64,000 nt of DNA from JAWSVE01 sp050789445. Its GTDB lineage: Bacteria; Pseudomonadota; Gammaproteobacteria; Pseudomonadales; Cellvibrionaceae. Position numbers and translations under genes: made by a program. The notes beneath the pieces were generated by a model. That model was not told the DNA's origin. It saw only the letters and a list, made by a program, of their open reading frames with translations, and did no database searches. The DNA lies in NCBI GenBank assembly GCA_050789445.1, contig JAILXR010000001.1, positions 1,426,001 through 1,490,000 of the forward strand, in the 5' to 3' direction. This document shows positions 25,106-33,622 of the stretch, one piece after another (within the stretch, counting starts at the first letter, position 1; every line of letters starts with the position of its first letter).

Positions 25106-25552
25106 TCAGCCCTCTTTATTCAGCTTTACAGAGGCGCTATTGACACAATAGCGAACACCGGTGGGTTTTGGGCCATCAGGAAAAACATGGCCAAGATGGC
25201 TGCCACATTTTGCGCAGGTAATTTCTGTTCGAATCATACCGTGACTGGTATCTTTTTCTTCTTTTACTTTTGAGTGATCCAAGGAATCATAAAAACTGGG
25301 CCAACCACAGCCAGAATCATATTTAGTTTCTGATGAGAACAATGACTCCCCGCAACAACGGCAGTGATACATGCCATCATCTTTTGTGTCCCAATACTCA
25401 CCTGTAAAAGCAGCCTCAGTTCCTTTCTCTCGGCAGACACGGTATTGCTCTGGTGTTAGCTTATCCAGCCAAAATGTATCGTCTTTTTGTAGCTCATCAT
25501 TGTCTGTGACCGACGAGTTATCTAAATGGTTATCTACTGATTTATCTGACAT
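25106..25552 (-). CDS. msrB: Peptide-methionine (R)-S-oxide reductase MsrB
   Basis: Repairs methionine-R-sulfoxide in proteins. The 148 residues contain the two zinc pairs (CRCC and CAKC), the substrate motif DSGCGWPSFYDSL and the catalytic cysteine in RYCVNSASV. It starts with about 25 polar, acidic residues before the conserved domain (LDKLTPEQYRVCREKGTEAA). No signal peptide, so cytoplasmic. It lies 65 bp upstream of the Tag-like gene on the same strand, a grouping of damage-repair functions. Confidence 0.96.
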   Translation of the reverse strand: MSDKSVDNHLDNSSVTDNDELQKDDTFWLDKLTPEQYRVCREKGTEAAFTGEYWDTKDDGMYHCRCCGESLFSSETKYDSGCGWPSFYDSLDHSKVKEEKDTSHGMIRTEITCAKCGSHLGHVFPDGPKPTGVRYCVNSASVKLNKEG

Positions 25553-25799
25553 AATCGCCTCAAATTTAAACTCAATAGGTTAAGGGCTGTTTACGCTCTG
25601 TATCGGTTTGTCTGTATTAGCTTGCCTGTATTGGTTCGATAGTACGCAACTGTACTCTTGTTTATCAACCTTTTATGACCTTTAATTAGCAAAGTTCCAG
25701 AGCGATGTCACTTTGCCTTGAGACTTAAACACACTAGAACTCAATTCTATTTTTATTTTAATTCTTTTTAAATTTACATTTGGATCAGTTAGAAACGTT

Positions 25800-27014
25800 A
25801 TGCAAACCATAGATAAATCAAAAAAACTTGATGGTGTCTGCTACGACATTCGCGGCCCAGTTTTGGATCATGCTAATCGTCTAGAAGAAGAAGGCCATAA
25901 AATTCTGAAACTAAACATTGGAAACCCCGGTGCTTTTGGTTTTGAAGCGCCCGACGAAATTATCCAAGACGTCATTTACAACATTCGTGAAGCCCAAGCC
26001 TATACTCATTCAAAAGGTTTGTTTGCCGCACGCAAAGCCATCATGCAAGAGTGTCAGCGATTAAATGTTCGTAACGTTGAGATGGATGACATTTATCTCG
26101 GCAATGGCGTTAGCGAATTAATTGTTATGGCGATGCAAGCGCTTTTAAACAATGATGATGAAATGCTCATCCCGTCACCGGATTATCCATTGTGGACGGC
26201 AGCTGTTACGTTATCTGGTGGTAATGCGGTTCACTATCGATGCGATGAAAGTTCAGATTGGTTTCCGGACATTGATGATATTAAAAGCAAAATCACTAAC
26301 AAAACGCGTGGTATTGTCGTCATCAATCCGAACAATCCTACAGGAGCGGTTTATAGTAGAGAATTACTCCTACAAATTGTAGAGCTTGCACGTGAACATA
26401 ATTTAATTATTTACGCCGATGAAATTTACAGCAAAATTCTTTATGACGATGCTGAATTTATCCCTCTCGCAACACTTGCTGACGATCTTTTGATTGTTAC
26501 TTTTAACGGCCTGTCAAAATCTTACCGTCTTGCTGGTTTTCGTTCTGGATGGATGGTATTGACGGGAGCAAAGCATAAAGCTAAGGCTTATATTGAAGGC
26601 TTAGATATGCTGACATCTATGCGGTTATGTGCAAATGTTCCTGCGATGCTTGCCGTACAAACAGCTTTAGGCGGCTACCAAAGTATTAATGAATTAATTT
26701 TGCCTGGCGGAAGATTGCTAGAACAACGTAATCTCGCCATGGATAAGATTAACGATATCCCGCAACTTTCTTGTGTGAATCCGAAAGGGTCTATCTATTT
26801 ATTTCCAAAGTTAAATTTAGATAAAAATAAAGTGCTGGATGACGAAAAATTAGTACAAGATTTTTTAATCCAAGAAAAAATATTATTGGTACAAGGCACT
26901 GCGTTTAACTGGCCAGACCCAGATCACTTTAGGATTGTGTTTTTACCACGCAACGACGCACTTGGTCCCGCCATGGATAAACTGGGTATGTTTTTAGAGC
27001 GATACTCTCAATAA
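25800..27014 (+). CDS. alaA: Alanine aminotransferase AlaA-type
   Basis: A 404-residue class I/II PLP aminotransferase that makes alanine from pyruvate and glutamate. The start (DIRGPVLDHANRLEEEGHKI, then LKLNIGNPGAFGFEAPDEI) is characteristic of the AlaA/YfbQ group. NPNNPTGAVYS binds the cofactor and FNGLSKSYRLAGFRSGW carries the Schiff-base lysine. It is a single plus-strand gene convergent with pdxB, with only 39 bp between their stops. The start codon has a weak ribosome site. Confidence 0.93.
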   Translation: MQTIDKSKKLDGVCYDIRGPVLDHANRLEEEGHKILKLNIGNPGAFGFEAPDEIIQDVIYNIREAQAYTHSKGLFAARKAIMQECQRLNVRNVEMDDIYLGNGVSELIVMAMQALLNNDDEMLIPSPDYPLWTAAVTLSGGNAVHYRCDESSDWFPDIDDIKSKITNKTRGIVVINPNNPTGAVYSRELLLQIVELAREHNLIIYADEIYSKILYDDAEFIPLATLADDLLIVTFNGLSKSYRLAGFRSGWMVLTGAKHKAKAYIEGLDMLTSMRLCANVPAMLAVQTALGGYQSINELILPGGRLLEQRNLAMDKINDIPQLSCVNPKGSIYLFPKLNLDKNKVLDDEKLVQDFLIQEKILLVQGTAFNWPDPDHFRIVFLPRNDALGPAMDKLGMFLERYSQ

Positions 27015-27053
27015 CTAGAGACTCAATAATTTTTAACCCACATTAGTAATACA

Positions 27054-28262
27054 CTAATCTGCAATGCGCTTAATATTAAACCCAAGCACTTGCAGCTTAG
27101 TGGCTAGATCAACCACACTATCGATCTTTGGCTTTGAAATAGCGCTTAAATTTGAACTCAGCTCTATTAAACAATTCGAAAACTCTCTTCTTTTTTTGTA
27201 ATTTTTCCGCAAACTATCAAACAAATCTTTTCTCTTCTCTAAATCTTCAGTGCCAATTTTCGCCAACTCTGATCTCAATTGATTATCATCATCTCTTACG
27301 TCATGAGCCAGTAAAATAGCTTCGTTTATTTGCGAGTTGAGATTATGTTTTCGGGTGAGGGTAATTATTTTTTTAGGGGCGGAATCAAAATCAGAAAACG
27401 TAACGTCAGGACTCACGTTTAAAAAACCACACAATTTATTGTAGATAATTTCTGTACCCAATGCTTTACCGTCATAACTATGGCCGGCAATATGTGGTGT
27501 CGCTAGATTCACTAAATGTAATAACTCATCAGGAATTAACGGCTCATCCTCCCAAACATCTAACACAGCGGTGATATCTCTTCGACCTTTCAAGAAAGAA
27601 AGTAATGCTTGATTATCGATAACAGCTCCACGACCGGCACTGATCAATATTACATTCTCCGGCAAGCACGATAGCTCTTTTTCACCTAATAAATGAAAAC
27701 TCGGAAAAACAGCATGATGTGTTAAGGGCGCATGCACACAGACAATATCATTCGATAAAACATTCTCAAGGCTCGTGAAATTATCATCGATTTTTTCCGG
27801 ACAGGCATTTTCCGACAGCAATGGATCATAGACCTGACATGACAAACCGAAAGCTGTCAGCCTTTTGTATAGACGACTACCGACATTGCCACAGCCAATA
27901 ATGCCGACGCTTTTATTCCACCAATCAATATTTTTTTCTAACGATAACGCGGCAAGCGCGCTCAATACATATTCAACAACAGCATTTGCATTACACCCTG
28001 GAGCGCCGGACCAAACAATATTATTTTGATCCATATAATCTGTATCAAGGTGGTCAACGCCCGCAGTACAACTACCAACAAATTTTACTTTGCTGTTTTC
28101 TAATAGATGTTTATCTATTTTTACAACTGACCGAACCACAAGGACATCAGCGTCTTTGACATTATCAGTGGATAGTTCTCGAGGCGGAATTAACGTGACG
28201 TCACCTAACCGCGAAAAAAACTCATTCGCTAATGGGATATTGGCATCGACTACTATTTTCAT
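27054..28262 (-). CDS. pdxB: 4-phosphoerythronate dehydrogenase PdxB
   Basis: Second enzyme of the DXP-dependent pyridoxal-5'-phosphate pathway; oxidises 4-phosphoerythronate. It starts MKIVVDANIPLANEFFSRLG, and CTAGVDHLD with PGCNANAVVEYVL are PdxB-specific. The NAD fold has GIIGCGNVGSRL; catalytic Arg, Glu and His lie in SAGRGAVID, EDEP and PHIAGHS. The C-terminal 120 residues are the PdxB dimerisation domain, here rather divergent. 402 residues is slightly longer than usual. The neighbouring AlaA uses PLP, but the genes are convergent. Confidence 0.95.
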   Translation of the reverse strand: MKIVVDANIPLANEFFSRLGDVTLIPPRELSTDNVKDADVLVVRSVVKIDKHLLENSKVKFVGSCTAGVDHLDTDYMDQNNIVWSGAPGCNANAVVEYVLSALAALSLEKNIDWWNKSVGIIGCGNVGSRLYKRLTAFGLSCQVYDPLLSENACPEKIDDNFTSLENVLSNDIVCVHAPLTHHAVFPSFHLLGEKELSCLPENVILISAGRGAVIDNQALLSFLKGRRDITAVLDVWEDEPLIPDELLHLVNLATPHIAGHSYDGKALGTEIIYNKLCGFLNVSPDVTFSDFDSAPKKIITLTRKHNLNSQINEAILLAHDVRDDDNQLRSELAKIGTEDLEKRKDLFDSLRKNYKKRREFSNCLIELSSNLSAISKPKIDSVVDLATKLQVLGFNIKRIAD

Positions 28263-28304
28263 TTTTATCTGTTTTTACTCTTAAAAAATAGACACTTTTT
28301 GTTA

Positions 28305-29246
28305 CTAATCATTCCAGCCAAAAACAGAGCCAAAGCGAGAAGCTAGTCGAGGAAACCCCATTCTTTCACAAAAGTCTGTCGTTTGTGTTTCATCAATATA
28401 ATCTTTTCGCCACACGAAATCACTTGAAGTCACATCGAGAGGGATATCATCAACTATTGCAGTGAGCTGTCGCGCCATCATGATTTGTTCTCGGTGCTCA
28501 TGAAGTTTGTTCGCTAAATTTTTAGCACCTCGAATGGGTAATTCATGAAGCCGATCAACTGAGTTAAAAATCCCATCGATACAGGAATGATGACTTAATA
28601 ATGCCGCGACTGTTTTTGGCCCAAAACCAGGAACACCGGGTATATCATCAACCGCATCGCCCACTAAGGCCAAGTAATCAATAATTTGATCAGGCCTCAC
28701 ACCAAATTTTTCAAAAATCTCTTGTGAATAACTCTTTTGGTTTTTTGCGTAATCCCATAAATAATCTTGCTCTCTTAATATCAACTGGCCTAAATCTTTA
28801 TCCCTGGTCAATATTGCAATGGGAGCTTTAGAACGGCTTAACTTTTTACTGAGCGTGCCGATTAAATCATCCGCTTCGTATTTTTTACTGGATGCACTAT
28901 AAATCGCGACTAGCTCTGTAATTTCTCGGCAGGCTTCTAATTGAAATTTAAGATCTTCATCGGCCGGCGGACGACTGATTTTATAATTTGGGTATATTGT
29001 ATTTCTAAAGCAGGTTCCCAAGCTTTCATCAAAACAAGCCGCTATTTTTTTTGGCTTTTGCTCGGCCAACAGCTTTAATAAAAAAGTGGTGTAGCCATAA
29101 ACCGCGCCTGTCGGATAACCTTCTTCACTAAACCAGTTATCTGGCATCGAAAAATAATATTGGAAAATATAAATAGAGGCGTCGATGAGCAATGAAGGTT
29201 GCTCTTGATCGATATGACTACCAATAGATGACTGAATTGAAAGCAT
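28305..29246 (-). CDS. 5'-3' exonuclease / flap endonuclease, ExoIX (Xni)-like
   Basis: A 313-residue member of the family of the 5' nuclease domain of DNA polymerase I. Acidic metal ligands appear in LLIDASIYIF, AACFDESLGT, KKYEADDLIGTL and LTRDKDLGQL. The helix-3-turn-helix DNA-binding motif is DYLALVGDAVDDIPGVPGFG. No polymerase domain follows, so it is a stand-alone nuclease like ExoIX. It carries a short N-terminal extension (about 18 residues) before the conserved LLIDAS. It probably trims flaps or displaced strands in replication and repair. Confidence 0.88.
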   Translation of the reverse strand: MLSIQSSIGSHIDQEQPSLLIDASIYIFQYYFSMPDNWFSEEGYPTGAVYGYTTFLLKLLAEQKPKKIAACFDESLGTCFRNTIYPNYKISRPPADEDLKFQLEACREITELVAIYSASSKKYEADDLIGTLSKKLSRSKAPIAILTRDKDLGQLILREQDYLWDYAKNQKSYSQEIFEKFGVRPDQIIDYLALVGDAVDDIPGVPGFGPKTVAALLSHHSCIDGIFNSVDRLHELPIRGAKNLANKLHEHREQIMMARQLTAIVDDIPLDVTSSDFVWRKDYIDETQTTDFCERMGFPRLASRFGSVFGWND

Positions 29247-29367
29247 ATTTTTTTGATTCTACGTTATTTTGAATAAAGCTATTTTCAATGAGAGTTAGAT
29301 TGACTTACAGATATGCTGACTCAATTTTATTTGCAATAGGAAACGATACCAGACTCATGAAAATTAA

Positions 29368-29934
29368 TTACAAATCCCGAAGTTTATAATGATCAACATT
29401 CAAAGGGTCTTTGACTACTGATTTCGTTTCTTTCAAAAAATGGTCATTCAAAATATTGGCGAAACGCTCCGCTCTTGAAGGTAGTCCGTCTTTACAATAT
29501 CGCTTAACTTGCTGGTGAATACTTTTTTTGAATGAATTGCTAATGGGCGAGTCTGCATTTAAATTATCAGCGCTCACTTTAAAGGGAATGCCAGCTGCCG
29601 TTGAAAAAATCCATTCTAATGCTTGAGGCTTCACCTCTACCGCTTCGAATAAACGTTGCTGCTCTTCATTTCTTCCATCTGGGGCATACCAATAACCATA
29701 ATCCACCTGTTTGCGTCTATCGGGTCCTGCAATACACCAGTGAGCCACTTCATGTAACGCGCTGGAAAAATAGTCACGGGTAAATGTAATGCGGTTAAAA
29801 GAGCCACTCTGATTATCATTGGCTGGCTCGTAGAGTGGTTCTTCACCATTGCCTATAAGCTGGGTTCTACTGTCACCCTCAAACTCACTATTAAATAGCT
29901 CTATCAGCTGACCGACATTATGTTCTTGGCTCAT
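29368..29934 (-). CDS. epmC: Elongation factor P hydroxylase EpmC
   Basis: Hydroxylates the beta-lysylated lysine of elongation factor P, the third step of the EpmA/B/C modification. The 188 residues show the YfcM pattern: FNSEFEGDSRTQLIGNGEEP, then the metal-binding SSALHEVAHWCIAGPDRRK (HExxH-like), DYGYWYAPDGRNEEQQRLFE and PQALEWIFSTAAGIPF. No epmA, epmB or efp lies in the window. It is a single gene on the minus strand. Confidence 0.95.
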   Translation of the reverse strand: MSQEHNVGQLIELFNSEFEGDSRTQLIGNGEEPLYEPANDNQSGSFNRITFTRDYFSSALHEVAHWCIAGPDRRKQVDYGYWYAPDGRNEEQQRLFEAVEVKPQALEWIFSTAAGIPFKVSADNLNADSPISNSFKKSIHQQVKRYCKDGLPSRAERFANILNDHFLKETKSVVKDPLNVDHYKLRDL

Positions 29935-30212
29935 TGGATATTAACTTTCAACTAGTCTTATCATTCTATAAACGCTTTTAAATATCCACAAAAACTAACC
30001 GTTTAAATTTCAATCAAAAAGCTGGGCATTGATAACGCAAAACAGCCCTTCAGAGAAAAAAAATCAACAAAAAGTTGTGCTTTTCTCGATCTGCATATAC
30101 CTTATGTTGTAACGGCTCGAAAAAACAGCCCCAACATACGCGATTTTTAGCACTTAGCAACAAAATGGTGTATTTGGGCTGAAAGAGAGTCTTATCTGAT
30201 GGAGGTAGTATT

Positions 30213-30914
30213 ATGAAGACCTCAACCCCAAGCGATAACTTGGATAACGTCGTCGACTTTTTTACCGGTCGCCCTTACTCTTCACTCGAAGACAAACGCT
30301 TTATTCGACTTTCCCCAGAACTCGACGGTTTAGAAATGCTCTATTCCAACGAGGCAAACCCCGAAAAACTATTTAGCTTAAAAATCCTCTGCTGGGCTCT
30401 CCGTGCTGACGGTGATGTCGTTGGCTTAGTTCCTTGGCTAGATGACATTGTCGCCTGTACTGATATTCAAGACCCGCTCAATGGCAAGTGGGAAGGATAT
30501 TATGATCCGGGCATTGAGGATGCTTTTTACGAAGCCCCTATTCACAAGATTATAGAGCTAGAGACCGCTGCTGAATATTACGAAATAGATTGCGAAGACG
30601 AGACTGATATCGTTCAAGAAATTCCCGATATGATCGGAACTCATGCGGTCTTTTCCAGTAATGGCTTTAAAAGTCTATCCCTCACCGAAGTGGTTAGCTG
30701 GCGATTACATCATGACGGAATGATCTGTGGAATGGCAGCAGACGAAACCTTAGTACAATCTACCCCCGTCTTGCCCGGTGACGAATGCTTGTACCCTGTA
30801 CAGTCTCGCGATGAGTTTCGCTATTATTTCCAGCATCACATCGCAAATCGGCTGAAATCAGAAGACCCAGAAGCATTAGCAGCAATTTCTTTGCTCTCTG
30901 AAGATTCCGGCTAA
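30213..30914 (+). CDS. Acidic cytoplasmic protein of unknown function
   Basis: A 233-residue protein with no signal peptide or membrane segment, rich in Asp and Glu. I do not recognise a domain. It has two similar-looking parts: DGLEMLYSNEANPEKLFSLK with ILCWALRADGDVVGLVPWLD, and GTHAVFSSNGFKSLSLTEVV with SWRLHHDGMICGMAADETLV. These could be an internal duplication of about 90 residues. GATGGAGG lies well before the ATG. It has its own terminator and is convergent with tusA. Confidence 0.75.
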   Translation: MKTSTPSDNLDNVVDFFTGRPYSSLEDKRFIRLSPELDGLEMLYSNEANPEKLFSLKILCWALRADGDVVGLVPWLDDIVACTDIQDPLNGKWEGYYDPGIEDAFYEAPIHKIIELETAAEYYEIDCEDETDIVQEIPDMIGTHAVFSSNGFKSLSLTEVVSWRLHHDGMICGMAADETLVQSTPVLPGDECLYPVQSRDEFRYYFQHHIANRLKSEDPEALAAISLLSEDSG

Positions 30915-30942
30915 ATCACACAAAAAGCCAAAAAGCACAATC

Positions 30943-30981
30943 ATTACGCTAGAAGCTCAATACTTTTAGCGTAATTCTTTT
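30943..30981. terminator. Terminator after the unknown acidic-protein gene
   Basis: Nine-bp perfect arms ATTACGCTA/TAGCGTAAT with a loop of about 15 nt, followed by TCTTTT on the plus strand. It may also end the convergent tusA transcript. Confidence 0.65.
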
Positions 30982-31025
30982 GACTGCAATAAACTAGAGT
31001 CATACCAAACATCTTAGAGACTCCT

Positions 31026-31277
31026 CTATGCCTTTTTAATCAGGTAGAAATACTTCTCCCCTCGCATTTCATTCGTCACTAATTCATGACCGAGAAAAGA
31101 ACAGAACTTGGGAATATCTCTTTCTGTTGAAGGATCTGTTGCAATCACCTCGATTAAATCCCCTGAATTCATTTTTCTCACGGCGCTATGTAATAACATG
31201 ACCGGCTCAGGGCAAAGTAAGCCAGTTGTATCGAGAGTTTTATTGGAATCGGAAGTTTTACTAGGAGTATCGTTCAT
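31026..31277 (-). CDS. tusA: TusA-family sulfurtransferase
   Basis: Small sulfur carrier that takes persulfide from cysteine desulfurase and passes it towards tRNA 2-thiolation. The core is LDTTGLLCPEPVMLLHSAVR with the sulfur-carrying Cys in LCPEP, then GDLIEVIATDPSTERDIPKF and CSFLGHEL. From the ATG at 31277 the protein is 83 residues, near the usual size. The frame extends to an ATG at 31364 that overlaps the upstream hydrolase gene by 14 bp, so a longer form with a 29-residue extension cannot be excluded. mnmC, at 49.8 kb, acts in the same wobble-uridine pathway. Confidence 0.9.
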   Translation of the reverse strand: MNDTPSKTSDSNKTLDTTGLLCPEPVMLLHSAVRKMNSGDLIEVIATDPSTERDIPKFCSFLGHELVTNEMRGEKYFYLIKKA

Positions 31278-31350
31278 GCGGCGAATTGTGGAGGAAAATG
31301 CGCCTATTGAAAAGTCGTTAGGCTGCTTTTCTTTCTGCAAAGCTTTTTGA

Positions 31351-32046
31351 TTATTTAAAACCATTCATAAAACTGACCGTTGAATTCACCGCAGTAAGCA
31401 TGTGTTCTTCATGAGTATAACCAGATTTTTTTCTAGGTTTAAAATCATGATCTCCATCTTCTAGCCATTCAATGTTTGTATTATCACCTAATATGTATGA
31501 CGCAACTTCTTCTCGATTTCCAAGCGCATCTCTTGTGCCCTGAATAACGAGAAGAGGCTTTTTAAGTGCCGGGAGATGCTCGGTTCTAAGCTTTTCAGGT
31601 TTTCCGCTAGGATGAAAAGGGTAACCAAGACACACGACACCTTTCACTTTGGTTTGAATCTCAGTACTTAACTCCAAAATTTCATTCAAAGCGAGTGTCG
31701 CCATCCGCCCACCCATTGATTTTCCACCTAGAAAAAACGAGTTAACACCCCTAAATTTTGGATCTTGAAACAACTGAGGAATTATTTGTTTCCACGCATC
31801 AACTAGAACATCTTGTTTATTTGGCGGACGCTTACTTCCACCATGACGACGTTGAGCCATATAAGGAAATTCAAATCGAACAACTCCAATACCATTTTCA
31901 GCTAGTCCAGCCGAAAAAGAATTCATAAAAACAGCATCCATCGGCGCACCAGCACCATGAGCAAAAATGAAAAGAGAGTTGTATTGTTTATGTACAGAGA
32001 CAGGCGTATCAACAAGAATTGAGATTTCTTCTGAAGAATCACTCAT
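31351..32046 (-). CDS. Alpha/beta-hydrolase family protein
   Basis: A 231-residue cytoplasmic hydrolase of the group often called alpha/beta or KANSL3/Tex30-like. The oxyanion region is LFIFAHGAGAPMDAVFMNS, the nucleophile Ser lies in FLGGKSMGGRMATL, the acid Asp in IQGTRDALG and the base His in LEDGDHDFKPRKKSGYT. The substrate is unknown. It lies directly before tusA on the same strand, so the two are probably one transcript, with yheU further upstream. Confidence 0.88.
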   Translation of the reverse strand: MSDSSEEISILVDTPVSVHKQYNSLFIFAHGAGAPMDAVFMNSFSAGLAENGIGVVRFEFPYMAQRRHGGSKRPPNKQDVLVDAWKQIIPQLFQDPKFRGVNSFFLGGKSMGGRMATLALNEILELSTEIQTKVKGVVCLGYPFHPSGKPEKLRTEHLPALKKPLLVIQGTRDALGNREEVASYILGDNTNIEWLEDGDHDFKPRKKSGYTHEEHMLTAVNSTVSFMNGFK

Positions 32047-32220
32047 TTGTTATTTAGTGAAATACCAATATTTAAAATGGATTTTTTTCGAAGTAAGTGC
32101 CTGACTGTTTTTATTCTAGCCATTAGCAGCACCGCATAGGATAAGTAGAACTCGAAGGCTAGGCAATCGAGTCTTATCTTAGTGTATGAAGTCAAATACC
32201 AAGTAACGAAATAAGAGTTA

Positions 32221-32454
32221 CTAAGCGTCCATCCGCCAATTAATGGCATCTTCACGGGGCATCAGATTAATTGAGTCTGATTGATCGTCAAAAACAATAA
32301 CCACTTCAGATTTTTGTATTTGACCAGTTACTTGATTAACTTTTGACTCAAGAGAAACTTCACCAAAGCCGTAATCTGTACCTTCACGGGTAATAAAAGA
32401 TTCTATTAAAGATTTTAATGTTTCAGGCGCTAAACGCTCATGAGGAATTATCAT
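32221..32454 (-). CDS. yheU: YheU family protein
   Basis: A 77-residue protein matching the small conserved YheU family: it starts MIIPHERLAPETLKSLIESF, then ITREGTDYGFGEVSLESKVN. Members have no proven function; in enterobacteria the gene stands beside a YheT-type hydrolase. Here too a hydrolase gene lies downstream, 174 bp away on the same strand, though it is of a different subgroup. Confidence 0.9.
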   Translation of the reverse strand: MIIPHERLAPETLKSLIESFITREGTDYGFGEVSLESKVNQVTGQIQKSEVVIVFDDQSDSINLMPREDAINWRMDA

Positions 32455-33029
32455 TTTTCGACTCCAAGACTAATTAGGTCTTACGAAACTTCAATGTAGT
32501 TTAATGCCATTCCAATAGCGTTGTTCTTATTGGGCTCTCTAATATCTAAATCCTAAGCTTACAAAATAAAGCTTAAATCTAGATCTCTATCAATTGCAAA
32601 ACTAAAGGGCTCTATTGAGATAAATGTTTGATGATGTAACTGGCTAAAAAACCGCAATATCGATCAAAAAACAAACTCTTTAGTACAATATTTAGACGAG
32701 AATTGATCACCTGTCAAAAAATAATCAATTATCTGTGAACACGTTCGTCATGAACGCTAATTTATCTCTGTTTTATCGTATTTATTGACTATTATTCGTA
32801 AAACAAAAAATAAATTATGGTTACAAAAAAGCAATACATTGCTCGAAACCGAGGTGAAGAGTAATCTGAGTTATGGTTTCAATCAACAGTTTTTATACAG
32901 TTTTATTCTGTTTTTTTCATTTTAGGAAGTAATCTACATAACAAGTGATAACAATTCCCCCGATTAGCACCGTTAAATAAAATTTAATAAAATGATGACG
33001 GTTCAACGCCAAAGAAAGGACAATTAAAA
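32455..33029. other. 575-bp intergenic region, yheU / GcvR-like gene
   Basis: An AT-rich divergent gap. It must hold promoters for both flanking genes. A weak hairpin (TAAGCTT/AAGCTTA) lies near 32555-32580. No open frame with a convincing start, no RNA gene and no repeat was recognised. Confidence 0.4.
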
Positions 33030-33596
33030 ATGAAGGCACAACTCTTATTAATAGTAGTGTGTGATGACCGACCTGGTATCGTCGAAAAGATTGCTGAAAC
33101 AGTTCATGCAAATAACGGAAACTGGCTAGAATCTCGTTTATCAAGACTCAGTGGAAAATTTGCAGGCATTGTGCAAATTGAAACAGACGCCGAACACGAA
33201 CAAAGTTTAACCGAACAACTTCTTGAACTCAGGAAAATTGACATTTTAATTTCTGTCGAAAAGATTAAAGATACAGCCTTTTCAGAAGACCGTTCAGAAA
33301 AACAAACAGAAAGTCACAACAAAAATAAAGAGAATTCTACGAGCTATTCTTTTTCTATTGCAGGGAACGATCGAGCTGGAATCATTAGAGAAGTATCACA
33401 AGCCTTTTCTGTCCGTCGTATCAACCTTGAAAATTTAAGCTCCCAATGTACTAGCATGCCTCATAGTGGCACGCCCTTGTTTGAAGCCTCAGGAAAAATA
33501 TCTGTTCCAGCCTCAACAGATATTGACGAGCTATCAACACATTTGGATAGAATATCTGATGAGTTAGCAATTGATATACAGCTGGAAGAGATTTAA
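33030..33596 (+). CDS. Tandem ACT-domain protein, glycine cleavage repressor (GcvR)-like
   Basis: A 188-residue protein made of two ACT domains: LLLIVVCDDRPGIVEKIAET with NNGNWLESRLSRLSGKFAGI, and FSIAGNDRAGIIREVSQAFS with RRINLENLSSQC. This is the layout of GcvR, which binds glycine and antagonises GcvA. The two domains are joined by a polar linker (about 80-108) rich in Lys, Glu, Ser and Asn. No gcv genes are nearby, so the target is not supported by context. It is convergent with the msh operon. Confidence 0.85.
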   Translation: MKAQLLLIVVCDDRPGIVEKIAETVHANNGNWLESRLSRLSGKFAGIVQIETDAEHEQSLTEQLLELRKIDILISVEKIKDTAFSEDRSEKQTESHNKNKENSTSYSFSIAGNDRAGIIREVSQAFSVRRINLENLSSQCTSMPHSGTPLFEASGKISVPASTDIDELSTHLDRISDELAIDIQLEEI

Positions 33597-33622
33597 CGCA
33601 TTCAAATTAAAAACACTTACTA

